Origin: Xiheimicrobium sp052034585
GTDB taxonomy: Bacteria > Myxococcota > Myxococcia > Myxococcales > Myxococcaceae
Length of the DNA: 64,000 nt
Direction: 5' to 3'
Assembly: GCA_052034585.1 (NCBI GenBank)
Contig: JBPOIJ010000026.1
Span: 34,840 to 98,839, forward strand
Each line of letters opens with the position of its first letter. Position 1 is the stretch's first letter. A model generated the notes under the pieces. The model was not told the origin of the DNA. It was given only the letters and a program-made list of their open reading frames with translations, and made no database searches. The translations under genes and the position numbers were made by a program. This document shows positions 16,117 to 25,090 of this stretch, piece by piece.

Positions 16117-17238
16117 TCAGGGACCAGCGAAGCGAACACGGCAGCGGAGGCCGGGAACCAGCTCGAGCTCGTCTCCACCGGTGAGGGCGAGCGCGGGCGG
16201 AATGGGCTCGCCTCGCCATCGTGGCCGGAGGGTCGCGGGCGCCGAGGACGCCGCGTGGATGATCAGGGCCGACCGCCGCAAGAGCTCGACGGGCCCACCG
16301 GGGTGATGGGGCACCAGGCTGGCGCCGAGGTCGTCGGCGTCGAGGGTGAGATCCGCGTCGATCACCAACGCGCGCTGGCGGGAGCTGAGCGGCTCGAGGC
16401 TCGTCCACCCGTCCCAGCTGATCAGCTCGAGGGCGAACTGGCGGGGCCGATCGCTCGGTCGCCACGTCGAGCCCTCGCGCAGGTCCTCGAGGAAGACGCT
16501 CTCGGAGGGGTCTCGCTCCAGCGCGTGGAGCTGGCGGCACTCCGGGGCGCGGGCGACGGCTTCGGCCAGCGCTCGGAGCGCGTCGGCCTCGAGCCCGATG
16601 ACGCGCAGCCGCTCGAGCGACGGGACGAACGGGCAGACCTGCGCGAGGCGTTCGACGAAGCGCTCGAGCTCGAGCTCGGGGTCGCGGACGACGAGGCGAG
16701 TCGGAGCTGGGCCGGCGAACTCGACCTCCATGGTGCCGAGGGCGATCGCGTCGGCCAGGGTGAAGAGGTGCCGGGCTTGTTCGGCTCTGGGAACCGGCCG
16801 GCGGAGCGCCTCGGCGACGGGTGAGCGGCGCTCGAGCAGCCAATCTCGATAGACGAGCGCGAGGCCTTCGTCGTCGGGCGCCGCGCGAGTGCGGGCGTCG
16901 AGGGTGGGGTTTCGTTCGCCAGGCCAGGGCGTGGTGAGGAAGCGGAGGAGGTGATCGCCGTCGTCGACGACGTCGCCGGTGATCAGCTCGCCACCGCCCG
17001 TGACGCGTCCATCGAGGCGCAAGAGCACGCCCGCGGCGACGTGGAGGCTCCAGCCGGTGCCGCTCTGGTAGATGGCCCAGGCGAGCTCGCGCAGTTCGTG
17101 AAGGGACTCGAGTGAGCGCGGCGTGCCGTCGAAGTCGAAGCCGAAGCCAGGCGCTTCGATGGGCCAGTGCCTGCCGGTGGAGAGATCGACCAGCTCCGCG
17201 TCCAAGGTGAGGCCGGCTGAGCGCGCACTCTCGAGCAC
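16117..17238 (-). CDS. TIGR02996-like paralogous-family protein, possible C-terminal FHA-like fold
   Basis: 373 residues, no signal peptide. The segment AAPDDEGLALVYRDWLLER at about 143-161 matches the short TIGR02996 motif (D..p.LvYADWLeerGD) found in large paralogous families of Gemmata and myxobacteria, usually with leucine-rich-like repeats; 'LERLRVIGLEADALRALAEA' would be such a repeat. The last 90 residues are beta-rich and end in GGDELELVPGLRCRVRF, reminiscent of the last strands of an FHA domain. Function unknown; the FHA idea is weak. Confidence 0.55.
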   Translation of the reverse strand: MLESARSAGLTLDAELVDLSTGRHWPIEAPGFGFDFDGTPRSLESLHELRELAWAIYQSGTGWSLHVAAGVLLRLDGRVTGGGELITGDVVDDGDHLLRFLTTPWPGERNPTLDARTRAAPDDEGLALVYRDWLLERRSPVAEALRRPVPRAEQARHLFTLADAIALGTMEVEFAGPAPTRLVVRDPELELERFVERLAQVCPFVPSLERLRVIGLEADALRALAEAVARAPECRQLHALERDPSESVFLEDLREGSTWRPSDRPRQFALELISWDGWTSLEPLSSRQRALVIDADLTLDADDLGASLVPHHPGGPVELLRRSALIIHAASSAPATLRPRWRGEPIPPALALTGGDELELVPGLRCRVRFAGP

Positions 17239-17388
17239 GGGTGCAGCATCGCACGTCGACCGAGCGCGCGTCCGTCAGCCGGGAACACGGCGCTCGGGTT
17301 CGCAAGAGGGGTCCGTCTCGACCTGGGCGCACTGGACGACCAGCGCGCACGGCGCACGCTCGATTCAGCTCGTGGTACGCCTTCGTCG

Positions 17389-18156
17389 GTGACCGTTCAT
17401 CCGCTGCGCAGTGTGCTCGAGGTGGCCGAAGAGGAGCTTCGCCACGACGTCCCCGGTGCAGCCACTGGGCTGGACTTCTGGGGCCAGGCGAGCAGCGAGG
17501 AGGCACGCCTCCAATGGCTGGAGAAGTACGCGCTCGTGTTGGAGCGCGCGCTCGCGGCGGCCGAGTTCGTTCCACTCCCGATGCCGGACGCGCGGTGTCC
17601 TCCCGATGGAGAGCTCTTGCTCGCCTGGGCGATGCATCGCACCGGCGCTCCACTCGCCGTCTTTCCTCAGTGCGCGAAGGTCGAGAACGGCGTCACCAGG
17701 CTCGGCTCGGCGGGCTCCAGCACGACCTGCACCGTCTACCGCGGCCCGCTTCGCCTCGAGGGCTTCGTCCGCTGCACCGGCACCGTGGTGGTCCTCGGAG
17801 ACCTCACCGTCGATGGCCGCCTGACGGATGGCTGGTCGTCCGATTCGGCGCTCGTCGTCGTCGGCAACGAGACGGCGCGGGTGCTGGTCGCGGCGGGTGA
17901 TCACATCGTCACCGGGAACCTCACGGCCGAGGTGCTCCACGTCGCCTCGGAGGAGAGCAGCGTGGTGTGCGGGGGCGCGCTGAACGCGAGCTGCCTCATC
18001 TCGGAACATTGGAGCGCGGGCGAGGGTCATTCGTTCGTCGTGCGGCCCGAGGAGCTGACCGCGCTGCTCGAGCGACTGGAGCCGCGCCCCGAGACGAAGG
18101 TCGAGTTGGACACGCTGCTCGACGGTCTGGCGCGCGGCACCTGGCGGCTGCGCTGA
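17389..18156 (+). CDS. Hypothetical protein with beta-helical (polymer-forming-like) core
   Basis: 255 residues, GTG start with no clear ribosome binding site. N-terminal 95 residues helical. Residues about 105-220 show short repeats (VVVLGDLTVDGRL, LVVVGNETARVLV, HIVTGNLTAEVLHV, VVCGGALNASCLI) of the kind seen in right-handed beta-helix and bactofilin-like folds. No signal peptide. Divergent from the TIGR02996-like gene across 150 bases. I do not recognise a named family; a cytoplasmic scaffold is a guess. Confidence 0.6.
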   Translation: MTVHPLRSVLEVAEEELRHDVPGAATGLDFWGQASSEEARLQWLEKYALVLERALAAAEFVPLPMPDARCPPDGELLLAWAMHRTGAPLAVFPQCAKVENGVTRLGSAGSSTTCTVYRGPLRLEGFVRCTGTVVVLGDLTVDGRLTDGWSSDSALVVVGNETARVLVAAGDHIVTGNLTAEVLHVASEESSVVCGGALNASCLISEHWSAGEGHSFVVRPEELTALLERLEPRPETKVELDTLLDGLARGTWRLR

Positions 18157-18202
18157 GCTTGGGGTGGTGTCGTACCCGTTCACCGCGCTATGCCCTGCCA
18201 AG

Positions 18203-20119
18203 GTGCGTCGCCCGGTTCCGTCGCTCGCGTTGCTCGTGCTTCTCTCGGCTGGCTGCCGGCAACCCCTCGTCACCTTCTTCACCGCCGAGCCCTTCATGGT
18301 GGCGCCGGGCGAATCGAGCGAGCTCTCCTGGAGCAGCACCGACACCCAGAAGTGCCATCTCGAGCCGCTCGGAATGGACGTCGGGGTCGCGGGCGCCGTC
18401 ACCGTCATGCCGGCCGCCACCACCGAGTACTTCCTCACCTGCGGCGCGGCCACCGCGTCCACCACCATCACCGTCGCCGACCGCATCGTCAGCTTCACCG
18501 CGATGCCGAGCTCCATCACCGCTGGTGACGCCGTCGTCCTCTCCTGGATCGCGCGCGCCGCTGGCTGCCAGCTCGATCAAGGCCTCGGCACCGTGCCCAC
18601 CATGGGCACCCGCTCGCTGCGCCCCACGACGAACGTCACCTACACGCTCACCTGCGGCACCGCGCAGCAGACCGCCAGCGTCGCCGTCGGCGCTGCGCTT
18701 CCTGATCCGTTCTTCTCGGCTCAGTGGCACCTCGTCAACACCGGGCAGAGCGGGGGCGTGCGCGGAGAAGATCTCCGCGTCGAACCTGTCTGGGCAGACG
18801 GAAAGGGAGAAGGCATTCGCGTCGCGGTCGTCGACGACGGCGTCGACTTGAACCACGAAGACCTGCGCGCCAACACCAACGCCACCGACAGCCACGACTA
18901 CCTCGGCAACGCCTCCGTCGCGCTCGCCGAACATGGCACCGCGGTGGCTGGCATCGTGGCCGCGCGTGACGTGAACGGCGTCGGTGGCCGAGGCGTGGCA
19001 CCTCGGGCAGAGCTCGTCTCCTACAACTTCCTCCAGGACAACACCTCGGCGGGCGAGCTCGACGCGATGGTGCGCGGCATGGCCGTCAACGGCGTCTCCA
19101 ACAACAGCTGGGGCGACGCGGACGACGGCACCGGTCTCCTCACCGACCCGGACGCGCTGTGGCTCATGGGCGTTCGGCGCGGCACCACCGAAGGCCGCGG
19201 CGGCAAGGGCGTCATCTACCTCTTCCCCTCGGGCAACGGCGCGAACGACCGCTACCCTGACGACTCCAACTTCGACGGCCAGGCCAACAGCCGCTACGTG
19301 TTCGCCATCGGCGGGGTGAGCGATGACGGCAGGCGAGCCGACTACTCCGAGCCCGGCGCCAACGTGCTCGTCTGCACGCCCGCCGGCGAACGCGGCTTCC
19401 ACTACGTCACCACCACCGACATCACCGGGGCGCCTGGCTACAACAACGGCCGCACGATGAACGAGCCCTCGAACGCGAACTACACCTCGACCTTCGACGG
19501 CACCTCCGCGGCGACGCCGATGGCCACTGGCGCGGTGGCGCTGATGCTCCAGGCCAACCCGAACCTCACCTGGCGTGACGTGCGCCGACTCCTCGCCGTC
19601 ACCGCGCGAAAGAACGACCCCACCAACGCCGACTGGGCGACCAACGGCGCCGGGCTGCACGTCAACCACAACTACGGCTTCGGCGTGGTGGACGTCGCGC
19701 AGGCGGTGAACGCGGCCAGGCGCTACGACGCCGGCGTGCCCGAGGCGTCCTTCGAGAGCCCGCTCGCTTCGCCGAACCTCGAAATCCCCGACAACAACGC
19801 GACCGGCGTCTCCAGCACCATCACGGTGGCGAACAGCGGCGTGCGACAGGTCGACGTGGTCGAGGTCGTCGTCACCATCGCCCACGCGGCCTCGGGCGAC
19901 CTCGACCTTCGCCTCGTGCACGGCTCGACGCGCTCGCGGCTCCACCCGAACCACACCTGCATGGGCACCTGCACCGCCATCGACGGCTTCACCTTCAGCT
20001 CGGTGCGGCACCTCGACGAGCCCGGCGACGGCGAGTGGAAGCTCGAGGTGCGTGACGCCGCCGCGCAGGACCTTGGACGGCTCGTGTCGTGGAAGCTCGC
20101 CCTCTCCGGGAGGCCCTGA
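18203..20119 (+). CDS. Subtilisin-like S8 protease lipoprotein with P domain, lacking a propeptide
   Basis: About 638 residues from GTG 18203, preferred because it gives VRRPVPSLALLVLLSAGC with lipobox Cys18; a GTG at 18164 would add 13 residues. After two Ig-like segments (about 20-165) the mature S8 start PDPFFSAQWHLVNTG follows directly. Catalytic triad: Asp in VAVVDDGVD (about 211), His in LAEHGTAVAGI (244), Ser in GTSAATPMATG (435). The last 130 residues are a proprotein-convertase P domain (DLDLRLVHGS...). The usual I9/fervidolysin-type prodomain that should precede the catalytic domain is absent; a similar domain is encoded by the next gene, 4 bases downstream. Probably a surface protease. 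Confidence 0.88.
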   Translation: MRRPVPSLALLVLLSAGCRQPLVTFFTAEPFMVAPGESSELSWSSTDTQKCHLEPLGMDVGVAGAVTVMPAATTEYFLTCGAATASTTITVADRIVSFTAMPSSITAGDAVVLSWIARAAGCQLDQGLGTVPTMGTRSLRPTTNVTYTLTCGTAQQTASVAVGAALPDPFFSAQWHLVNTGQSGGVRGEDLRVEPVWADGKGEGIRVAVVDDGVDLNHEDLRANTNATDSHDYLGNASVALAEHGTAVAGIVAARDVNGVGGRGVAPRAELVSYNFLQDNTSAGELDAMVRGMAVNGVSNNSWGDADDGTGLLTDPDALWLMGVRRGTTEGRGGKGVIYLFPSGNGANDRYPDDSNFDGQANSRYVFAIGGVSDDGRRADYSEPGANVLVCTPAGERGFHYVTTTDITGAPGYNNGRTMNEPSNANYTSTFDGTSAATPMATGAVALMLQANPNLTWRDVRRLLAVTARKNDPTNADWATNGAGLHVNHNYGFGVVDVAQAVNAARRYDAGVPEASFESPLASPNLEIPDNNATGVSSTITVANSGVRQVDVVEVVVTIAHAASGDLDLRLVHGSTRSRLHPNHTCMGTCTAIDGFTFSSVRHLDEPGDGEWKLEVRDAAAQDLGRLVSWKLALSGRP

Positions 20120-20123
20120 AGCG

Positions 20124-20657
20124 ATGACCGTTCTCCTTGCCCTCGTGCTCGCGCAGGTTGCTCCCGTCACGCCGCCCGCGATGGTCGAGCCCGCCTCGCC
20201 CTGGCCCTTCACCGCCACCTGGAAGGACGGCGCCAAGGAGCGCACCGTTCACCTCGACGAGTCGTTGGTGGCCGAGCGCGATGGCACCGAAGCCTCCGCG
20301 TCGGAGCTGCGTTCCCACGGCGCGATGGTGAGCCGGAGCAAGGGCCGGATGAAGCTGTGGCGGGTCGAACGCGCCAGCGCGCTGCTCGCGACCTCCACGA
20401 ACCTCTTGCCAGTCTATCGAGACGAAGGCTCCCAGAAGCTTCGGGTGCCCATCGGTGACGTGCTGGTGGTGCCGACGAAGGGCGTTCCACCCGAGAAGGT
20501 GAAGGCGGCCATCGGAGAGGGCGCCATCGATCAGAACGGGGTGATTCGGGTGAGCTGCCCAGCACGAGACGTGTTCAGCAAGACGGCCGCGCTCGCGCAG
20601 GTGGCGGGCGTCTGGTGGGTGCAGCCCGACTGGTGGCTCGGCACCGTCGCCAAGTGA
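20124..20657 (+). CDS. Secreted stand-alone S8 propeptide-like protein (candidate protease chaperone/inhibitor)
   Basis: 177 residues from ATG 20124, four bases after the protease stop. MTVLLALVLAQVAPVTPPA looks like a short signal peptide. The second half (LLPVYRDEGSQKLRVPIGD, VLVVPTKGVPPEKVKAAIGE, RVSCPARDVFSKTAALAQ, VAGVWWVQPDWW) reads like the N-terminal prodomain of bacterial S8 proteases: 'LVPVY..g...L..deivV..k.gvs.e.v...l', 'v......dvf..a..La....v..aqPn...'. The neighbouring protease has no such region, so a propeptide acting in trans as folding helper and inhibitor is the simplest reading. This is inference from motif order and context. Confidence 0.7.
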   Translation: MTVLLALVLAQVAPVTPPAMVEPASPWPFTATWKDGAKERTVHLDESLVAERDGTEASASELRSHGAMVSRSKGRMKLWRVERASALLATSTNLLPVYRDEGSQKLRVPIGDVLVVPTKGVPPEKVKAAIGEGAIDQNGVIRVSCPARDVFSKTAALAQVAGVWWVQPDWWLGTVAK

Positions 20658-20681
20658 CGGCGCTCGACCCGGCGAGCCCGC

Positions 20682-22301
20682 TCAGTCGAGTTCCCACGCG
20701 GGCTGGTACTTGCGGCACCGCTTGCGCGCCTGCTCCTTCGCGACGCCGTCGGGCACCTGACGGGAGTACACCTGCGCGTTGGTGATGTCGGCGCGTTTGC
20801 ACGCGATCTCGACGAGGAGCATCGTCATCTCCCGCCGGCCACCGGGCGATTGGAACTGCAGCGGCAGCTTGGCGCGCGCGGCCCACGACTCGTCCTCGTC
20901 GGTCTGGAAGCTCTTCACCAGCTGGGCGAGGCGCTCGGCGTCTTCCGGCGAGGGTGGCACCAGCTTCGGCGCCTTGACGCCCGCGTCCTTCGGGGCCGGT
21001 TCGCTCCCTGCGTCGAGGGGCGCGACGGCTCCAGCGTCGTCGGCCACCGCGCTCGGCTCGGCGCCCGCGTCGATGACGGGCAGGCCCGCGTCGATGACGA
21101 CCGCTCCCGCATCGAGCGGCACCTGCACTGGCGCTCCAGCGTCTTCACCCGAGCGGCTCTCGAGCCCTCGCACGCCGAGGTACGTCCCGACGCCGATGAC
21201 CACCACCGCGAGCCCGCCGAGCACCAGGGTGAGGGGCGAGCGGGCAGGCGGAGTGGTTGGAGTCGCCGGCGGCTCGGGCAGCGGTGGCTTTCGGACCGAG
21301 CCGTTCGGCGTCGCGAGCTCGCTGCGAGGGAGGTTCTTCAACGAGGGCGCGACCGTCGCCTCGGCCATCATCTGCTCGTCGACCTGCTCCCCTGGCTGAA
21401 GCACGTGAGAGGCCGCCGGGCTGCGAGTCCCTCCGTCGGACAGCACCTGCCCGGTGAGCTCGAGCACGAAGGCGGCGACCGACGGCGTCCGCGCCGCGCG
21501 GTCCTTCTTGAGCGCGTGTTCGACGGCCTTCGCCATCACCTCGGGCACGTGCGGGGCGAGCGTCTGCAGCGGCGCGTGCGGCTCGTACGCGATGCGGAAG
21601 ACCACCTTGGCGATGTTGTCGGCTTCGAAGGGCGCCTTGCCGGTGAGGCACTCGTAGACGATGGAGCCCAGCGAGAAGACGTCGCTCTGCGGGGTGACGT
21701 CGCGGTTGTGGCCGAGCGCCTGCTCGGGCGACATGTAGAGCGGGGTGCCCATCAGCACCGAGTCGGTCGTCTGCATCGTGCCGCCGTCGCCCAGCTTGCT
21801 GATGCCGAAGTCGAGCACCTTCACCTGGTCGCCCAGCGCGGTGGGGACGAGGAAGATGTTCTCGGGCTTCAAGTCACGATGAACGACGCCGCCGACGTGG
21901 GCCGCATGGAGCGCGCTGCCGACCTGCCGCATCACCTGGGAGGCCTCGTCGGGAGTGAGCGGGCCGCGCTTGAGCCGGGCGCCGAGCGACTCGCCCTTGA
22001 GCAACTCCATCACGATGAAGGGCTCACCCGAGGGCAGGCTGTTGAAGTCGAGCACCTGCACGATGTTGGGGTGCTCGAGCCGCACTGCGATCTCCGCTTC
22101 GCGCTTGAAGCGGGCGAGCGCCTCGGTCGGGAGCGCGCCCTGCGTGCGCAGCACCTTGATGGCCACCTGCTTGCCCTGGAGCCGTTGGTGACGGGCCAGC
22201 CACACCTCGCCCATGCCACCCCGCCCGAGGAGGCGCTCGACCTCGTAAGTACCGGCGACCACGATTCCCGGGCTGAGCGCGTCGACCATCAGATCGCGCA
22301 C
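20682..22301 (-). CDS. Hanks-type Ser/Thr protein kinase with TM and Asp/Ala-rich tail
   Basis: 539 residues; an ATG four codons later is an alternative start. Kinase domain about 18-285: LGRGGMGEVWLA, VAIKVL, HRDLKPENIF, DFGISKL, GTPLYMSPEQ, SDVFSLGSIVYECLTG, all consistent with activity. A Pro-rich linker leads to a TM helix (about 372-392, LVLGGLAVVVIGVGTYLGV), then a 'DAGAPV...DAG' spacer and a C-terminal domain of about 90 residues (PEDAERLAQLVKSFQ...) with two cysteines outside the membrane. A membrane kinase with a small periplasmic part. Convergent with the propeptide-like gene. Confidence 0.93.
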   Translation of the reverse strand: MRDLMVDALSPGIVVAGTYEVERLLGRGGMGEVWLARHQRLQGKQVAIKVLRTQGALPTEALARFKREAEIAVRLEHPNIVQVLDFNSLPSGEPFIVMELLKGESLGARLKRGPLTPDEASQVMRQVGSALHAAHVGGVVHRDLKPENIFLVPTALGDQVKVLDFGISKLGDGGTMQTTDSVLMGTPLYMSPEQALGHNRDVTPQSDVFSLGSIVYECLTGKAPFEADNIAKVVFRIAYEPHAPLQTLAPHVPEVMAKAVEHALKKDRAARTPSVAAFVLELTGQVLSDGGTRSPAASHVLQPGEQVDEQMMAEATVAPSLKNLPRSELATPNGSVRKPPLPEPPATPTTPPARSPLTLVLGGLAVVVIGVGTYLGVRGLESRSGEDAGAPVQVPLDAGAVVIDAGLPVIDAGAEPSAVADDAGAVAPLDAGSEPAPKDAGVKAPKLVPPSPEDAERLAQLVKSFQTDEDESWAARAKLPLQFQSPGGRREMTMLLVEIACKRADITNAQVYSRQVPDGVAKEQARKRCRKYQPAWELD

Positions 22302-22425
22302 TCTGGCATTTCACTGCGCCGTTTCCAGCCTGAGTCGACCGCGCCTCGAAATATCCATGCACGGTTCGGCGTCTGCCTGCATCGCCTCTGAGGACTCCCC
22401 ATTCGAACCGGAGTAGAACCTGCCC

Positions 22426-23190
22426 ATGTTCGCGCTCACCATCACGCTCTCGCTCCTCGCCCAGATCGGCGGCGACAAGAAGATCGACATCACCGACAAG
22501 AAGGCGAACCTCGGCGCAGTCACCGACGGCAAGGGCCACTACGTCATCTACAACGCGAAGGAGCCGCTCTCGGGCCCCACGTTCTACGGTGACGGCAAGC
22601 TCTTTCACCTCGTGCGCACCATCGGCGGCGGCGCCAACGGCACCGAGTCCTTCGGCGTCAGCTACTGGGACCCGCGGGTGTTTCGGTCGACCAACAGCTA
22701 CGCGTCGTTCGACATGGGCGACGAGGGTCGGAAGTTCTCCATCACCTGCGGTGACAAGGTGACGCCGCTCACCAAGGCGAAGGACGAGCTGCCCAAGCTG
22801 CTCGAGGGCGACTTTCGCGGCTCGCTGTGGACTCGGCGGCCCGAGCGGCTCTTCCGCGACGACACCGGCACCTACTACCTGGTCGATCGGTTGCGCACCG
22901 ACGACGAGGCCGACCGCCGTGATTGGCGCGTCTTCATCGGGCCGCGCGGGAAGATGAAGCTCGCCGCCCTGAAGGACGTCGTCGACGACGCGCAGGGGCA
23001 GATCTTCGCCACCAAGGACGGCTCGCTGCGGTTGGTGACGGGCGCCGAGTCGAAGTGGATCAAGGGGAAGGTCGAGCTCAAGCTCACCGAGGTCGAGCTC
23101 GACGTCTATCGCAACGCCCGCATGGTCTACGTCGAGCTCGGGCCGTACATCGGCGAGCGGCTCGGCACTCCGTGCGACGACATGCTCTGA
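22426..23190 (+). CDS. Hypothetical secreted protein
   Basis: 254 residues. Short hydrophobic N-terminus MFALTITLSLLAQIGG could be a signal peptide. The body is a beta-rich, charged sequence (YVIYNAKEPLSGPTFYGDG, RRPERLFRDDTGTYYLVDR, DWRVFIGPRGKMKLAALKDV) with two cysteines. This resembles a group of myxobacterial secreted proteins without known function; I cannot name it. Divergent from the kinase gene across 124 bases that must hold both promoters. Confidence 0.65.
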   Translation: MFALTITLSLLAQIGGDKKIDITDKKANLGAVTDGKGHYVIYNAKEPLSGPTFYGDGKLFHLVRTIGGGANGTESFGVSYWDPRVFRSTNSYASFDMGDEGRKFSITCGDKVTPLTKAKDELPKLLEGDFRGSLWTRRPERLFRDDTGTYYLVDRLRTDDEADRRDWRVFIGPRGKMKLAALKDVVDDAQGQIFATKDGSLRLVTGAESKWIKGKVELKLTEVELDVYRNARMVYVELGPYIGERLGTPCDDML

Positions 23191-23233
23191 GGAGCGTTGA
23201 CGACGCGGTGAATCGGTATTGAGCAGTCGCGTC

Positions 23234-25072
23234 ATGAAGCGACTTCGCTGGTTGGTGGCGCTCGCGGCCGTGCTCGCAGTGGTGGCCTTCTTCGTCCTTC
23301 GCGCACCTCCTCCTGATCCGACGGGCCTCGAGGTGCTGGCTGTCGCCGACGCGGGCCGTGCCCCGTCGACGTCGCTCGGAGCGCTCAATCTTCGGGTCCC
23401 TCGCGGGCTCGTCCCCTCGGCCGTGGTGGCGCCGTCGGCGAGCGACAAGCCGTGCCTTCGTGGGCGGGTGGTGAACTCGGCCAACCACGCGCCGATCGCC
23501 AACGCCCAGCTCGTGCTGGGGACGACGCGAGGCGCGGTCCAGGCGAGCAGCACCTCGGCGGGCACCTTCGAGCTGATCCTCGAGGAAGCAGGCGAGGTGG
23601 AGATCGCCGAGGTGAGCGCGAGCGGCTTCTTTCCCTTCCGCCCCGCGTGGGGCTCGAGCCCGATTCGAGTGCGCGCCCAAGCCGGGCGATGCGTGAACGA
23701 GCTGTTGCTCTCGCTCGTGCCCCAGCTCGAGCTGCGTGGGCACGTGCAGACCGTCGACGGTCAGCCCATCGCGGGCGCCTCCATCACCATCGCCTCGGAG
23801 GACGAGCCACCTGGCTCGCCGTTGATCAGCGATGCCCAGGGCGACTTCGTCTTCCACGCGCGCGACGGCGACACCCTCGTGGCGAGGCGCGCTGGGTTCG
23901 AGCCGAAGGTGGAGTCGATCGACTTTCGGGTCGCGGTGAGCGGGAAGCTGATCCTCGTCCTCCGGCCGCAGGCAGGTGACGCAGGCGTCGCGCGCGCGAC
24001 CCTGACGGGCGTGGTGGTGGACGAGCGTGATGGCGGTGTCGCCGCGGCGCGAGTGGCGGCGCTCCAGCACTTCGGGCGCACCGCTCGCCTCGAGGCCGAG
24101 ACGGAGACCGACTCGACGGGTGCCTTCTCGTTCCAGGTCGATGGGCCCGGTCCGTGGGACCTGTTCGCGACGCTCCCCGGAATCGTGTCTGCGCCCGAGC
24201 GCACCTCGGGGAAGCCGGTCACCTTGCGCATCTTCTCTGCGACCGAGCTTCGCGGGGTGGTGCGCAGCGCCAGGGGCCTGCCGGTCGAGGCCTTCACCGT
24301 GTCGATCGCCTTGCGCACCGGGCCGCTCGAGGACGCAGCGAGGTACCTGCGTCACTTCGTCGACGCGAGCGGAGCGTTCCGGCTGCGCGGCATTCCACCT
24401 GGGCCGGTTCGAGTGGTCGTCTCTGCGCTCGGTCACGCCTCGTCCGAGCCGATCGACCTCGACCTCGCGGCGGGCAAGTCGACCTCGGTCGACGTCACCC
24501 TCGGCGTGGGCGGTACCATCACCGGGAAGGTGATCGATCGCGCGACCAAGCAGCCCATCGCCCAGGCTCGGGTCTCTCTCGAGAGCCGGAGTGAGGCGAC
24601 CCTCGCGGCCTTGCCGAGCGTGCTCTCCGCCGCCGATGGCGCCTTCGAGCTCCCCTCGATTCCTCCTGGGAGGCGCTCGCTCTTCGTCGCGGCGAGTGGG
24701 CACGACGCGCGCCTGATGACCGTCGAGGTGACCGAGTCACGAACGACAGGGCCGCTCACCGTCGATCTCGCGCCGACCAAGAAGGACGCGGAGCCGAAGC
24801 TCGAGCTCGTCGGCATCGGCGCGGTCCTCGAGGCGAAGGGTGATGTGCTGCTGATCAAGGACGTCGTCGCCAGCGGCGGAGCGGCGCTCGCGGGGTTGGG
24901 CCCGGGCGATGGAATCCTCTCGATCGACGGCCAGTCGGCCCAGAAGCTCGGGTTTCCGGGCGGGGTCGAGAAGATCCGCGGGGAAGAGGGCACCACGTTG
25001 ACGCTCGAGGTGCGTCGCGCCGATGGAACCGTCGCCACCGTCGTCGTCACCCGTCGTCGCATCGTGAACTGA
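23234..25072 (+). CDS. Membrane-anchored protein: carboxypeptidase-regulatory repeats plus C-terminal PDZ
   Basis: 612 residues from ATG 23234 (a TTG at 23219 would add five). N-terminal MKRLRWLVALAAVLAVVAFFVLRAP is an uncleaved anchor or signal peptide. Residues about 70-510 hold four or five CarboxypepD_reg-like beta-sandwiches (LRGRVVNSANHAPIANAQL; LRGHVQTVDGQPIAGASI; LTGVVVDERDGGVAAARV; ITGKVIDRATKQPIAQARV). The last 90 residues are PDZ-like (GIGAVLEAKGDVLLIKDVV...AALAGLGPGDGILSIDGQ), a peptide-binding module. The PDZ placed after surface repeats with no protease domain is unusual. Likely periplasmic or surface binding protein. Confidence 0.75.
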   Translation: MKRLRWLVALAAVLAVVAFFVLRAPPPDPTGLEVLAVADAGRAPSTSLGALNLRVPRGLVPSAVVAPSASDKPCLRGRVVNSANHAPIANAQLVLGTTRGAVQASSTSAGTFELILEEAGEVEIAEVSASGFFPFRPAWGSSPIRVRAQAGRCVNELLLSLVPQLELRGHVQTVDGQPIAGASITIASEDEPPGSPLISDAQGDFVFHARDGDTLVARRAGFEPKVESIDFRVAVSGKLILVLRPQAGDAGVARATLTGVVVDERDGGVAAARVAALQHFGRTARLEAETETDSTGAFSFQVDGPGPWDLFATLPGIVSAPERTSGKPVTLRIFSATELRGVVRSARGLPVEAFTVSIALRTGPLEDAARYLRHFVDASGAFRLRGIPPGPVRVVVSALGHASSEPIDLDLAAGKSTSVDVTLGVGGTITGKVIDRATKQPIAQARVSLESRSEATLAALPSVLSAADGAFELPSIPPGRRSLFVAASGHDARLMTVEVTESRTTGPLTVDLAPTKKDAEPKLELVGIGAVLEAKGDVLLIKDVVASGGAALAGLGPGDGILSIDGQSAQKLGFPGGVEKIRGEEGTTLTLEVRRADGTVATVVVTRRRIVN

Positions 25073-25090
25073 GCCGAACGAGGCCTTCGT

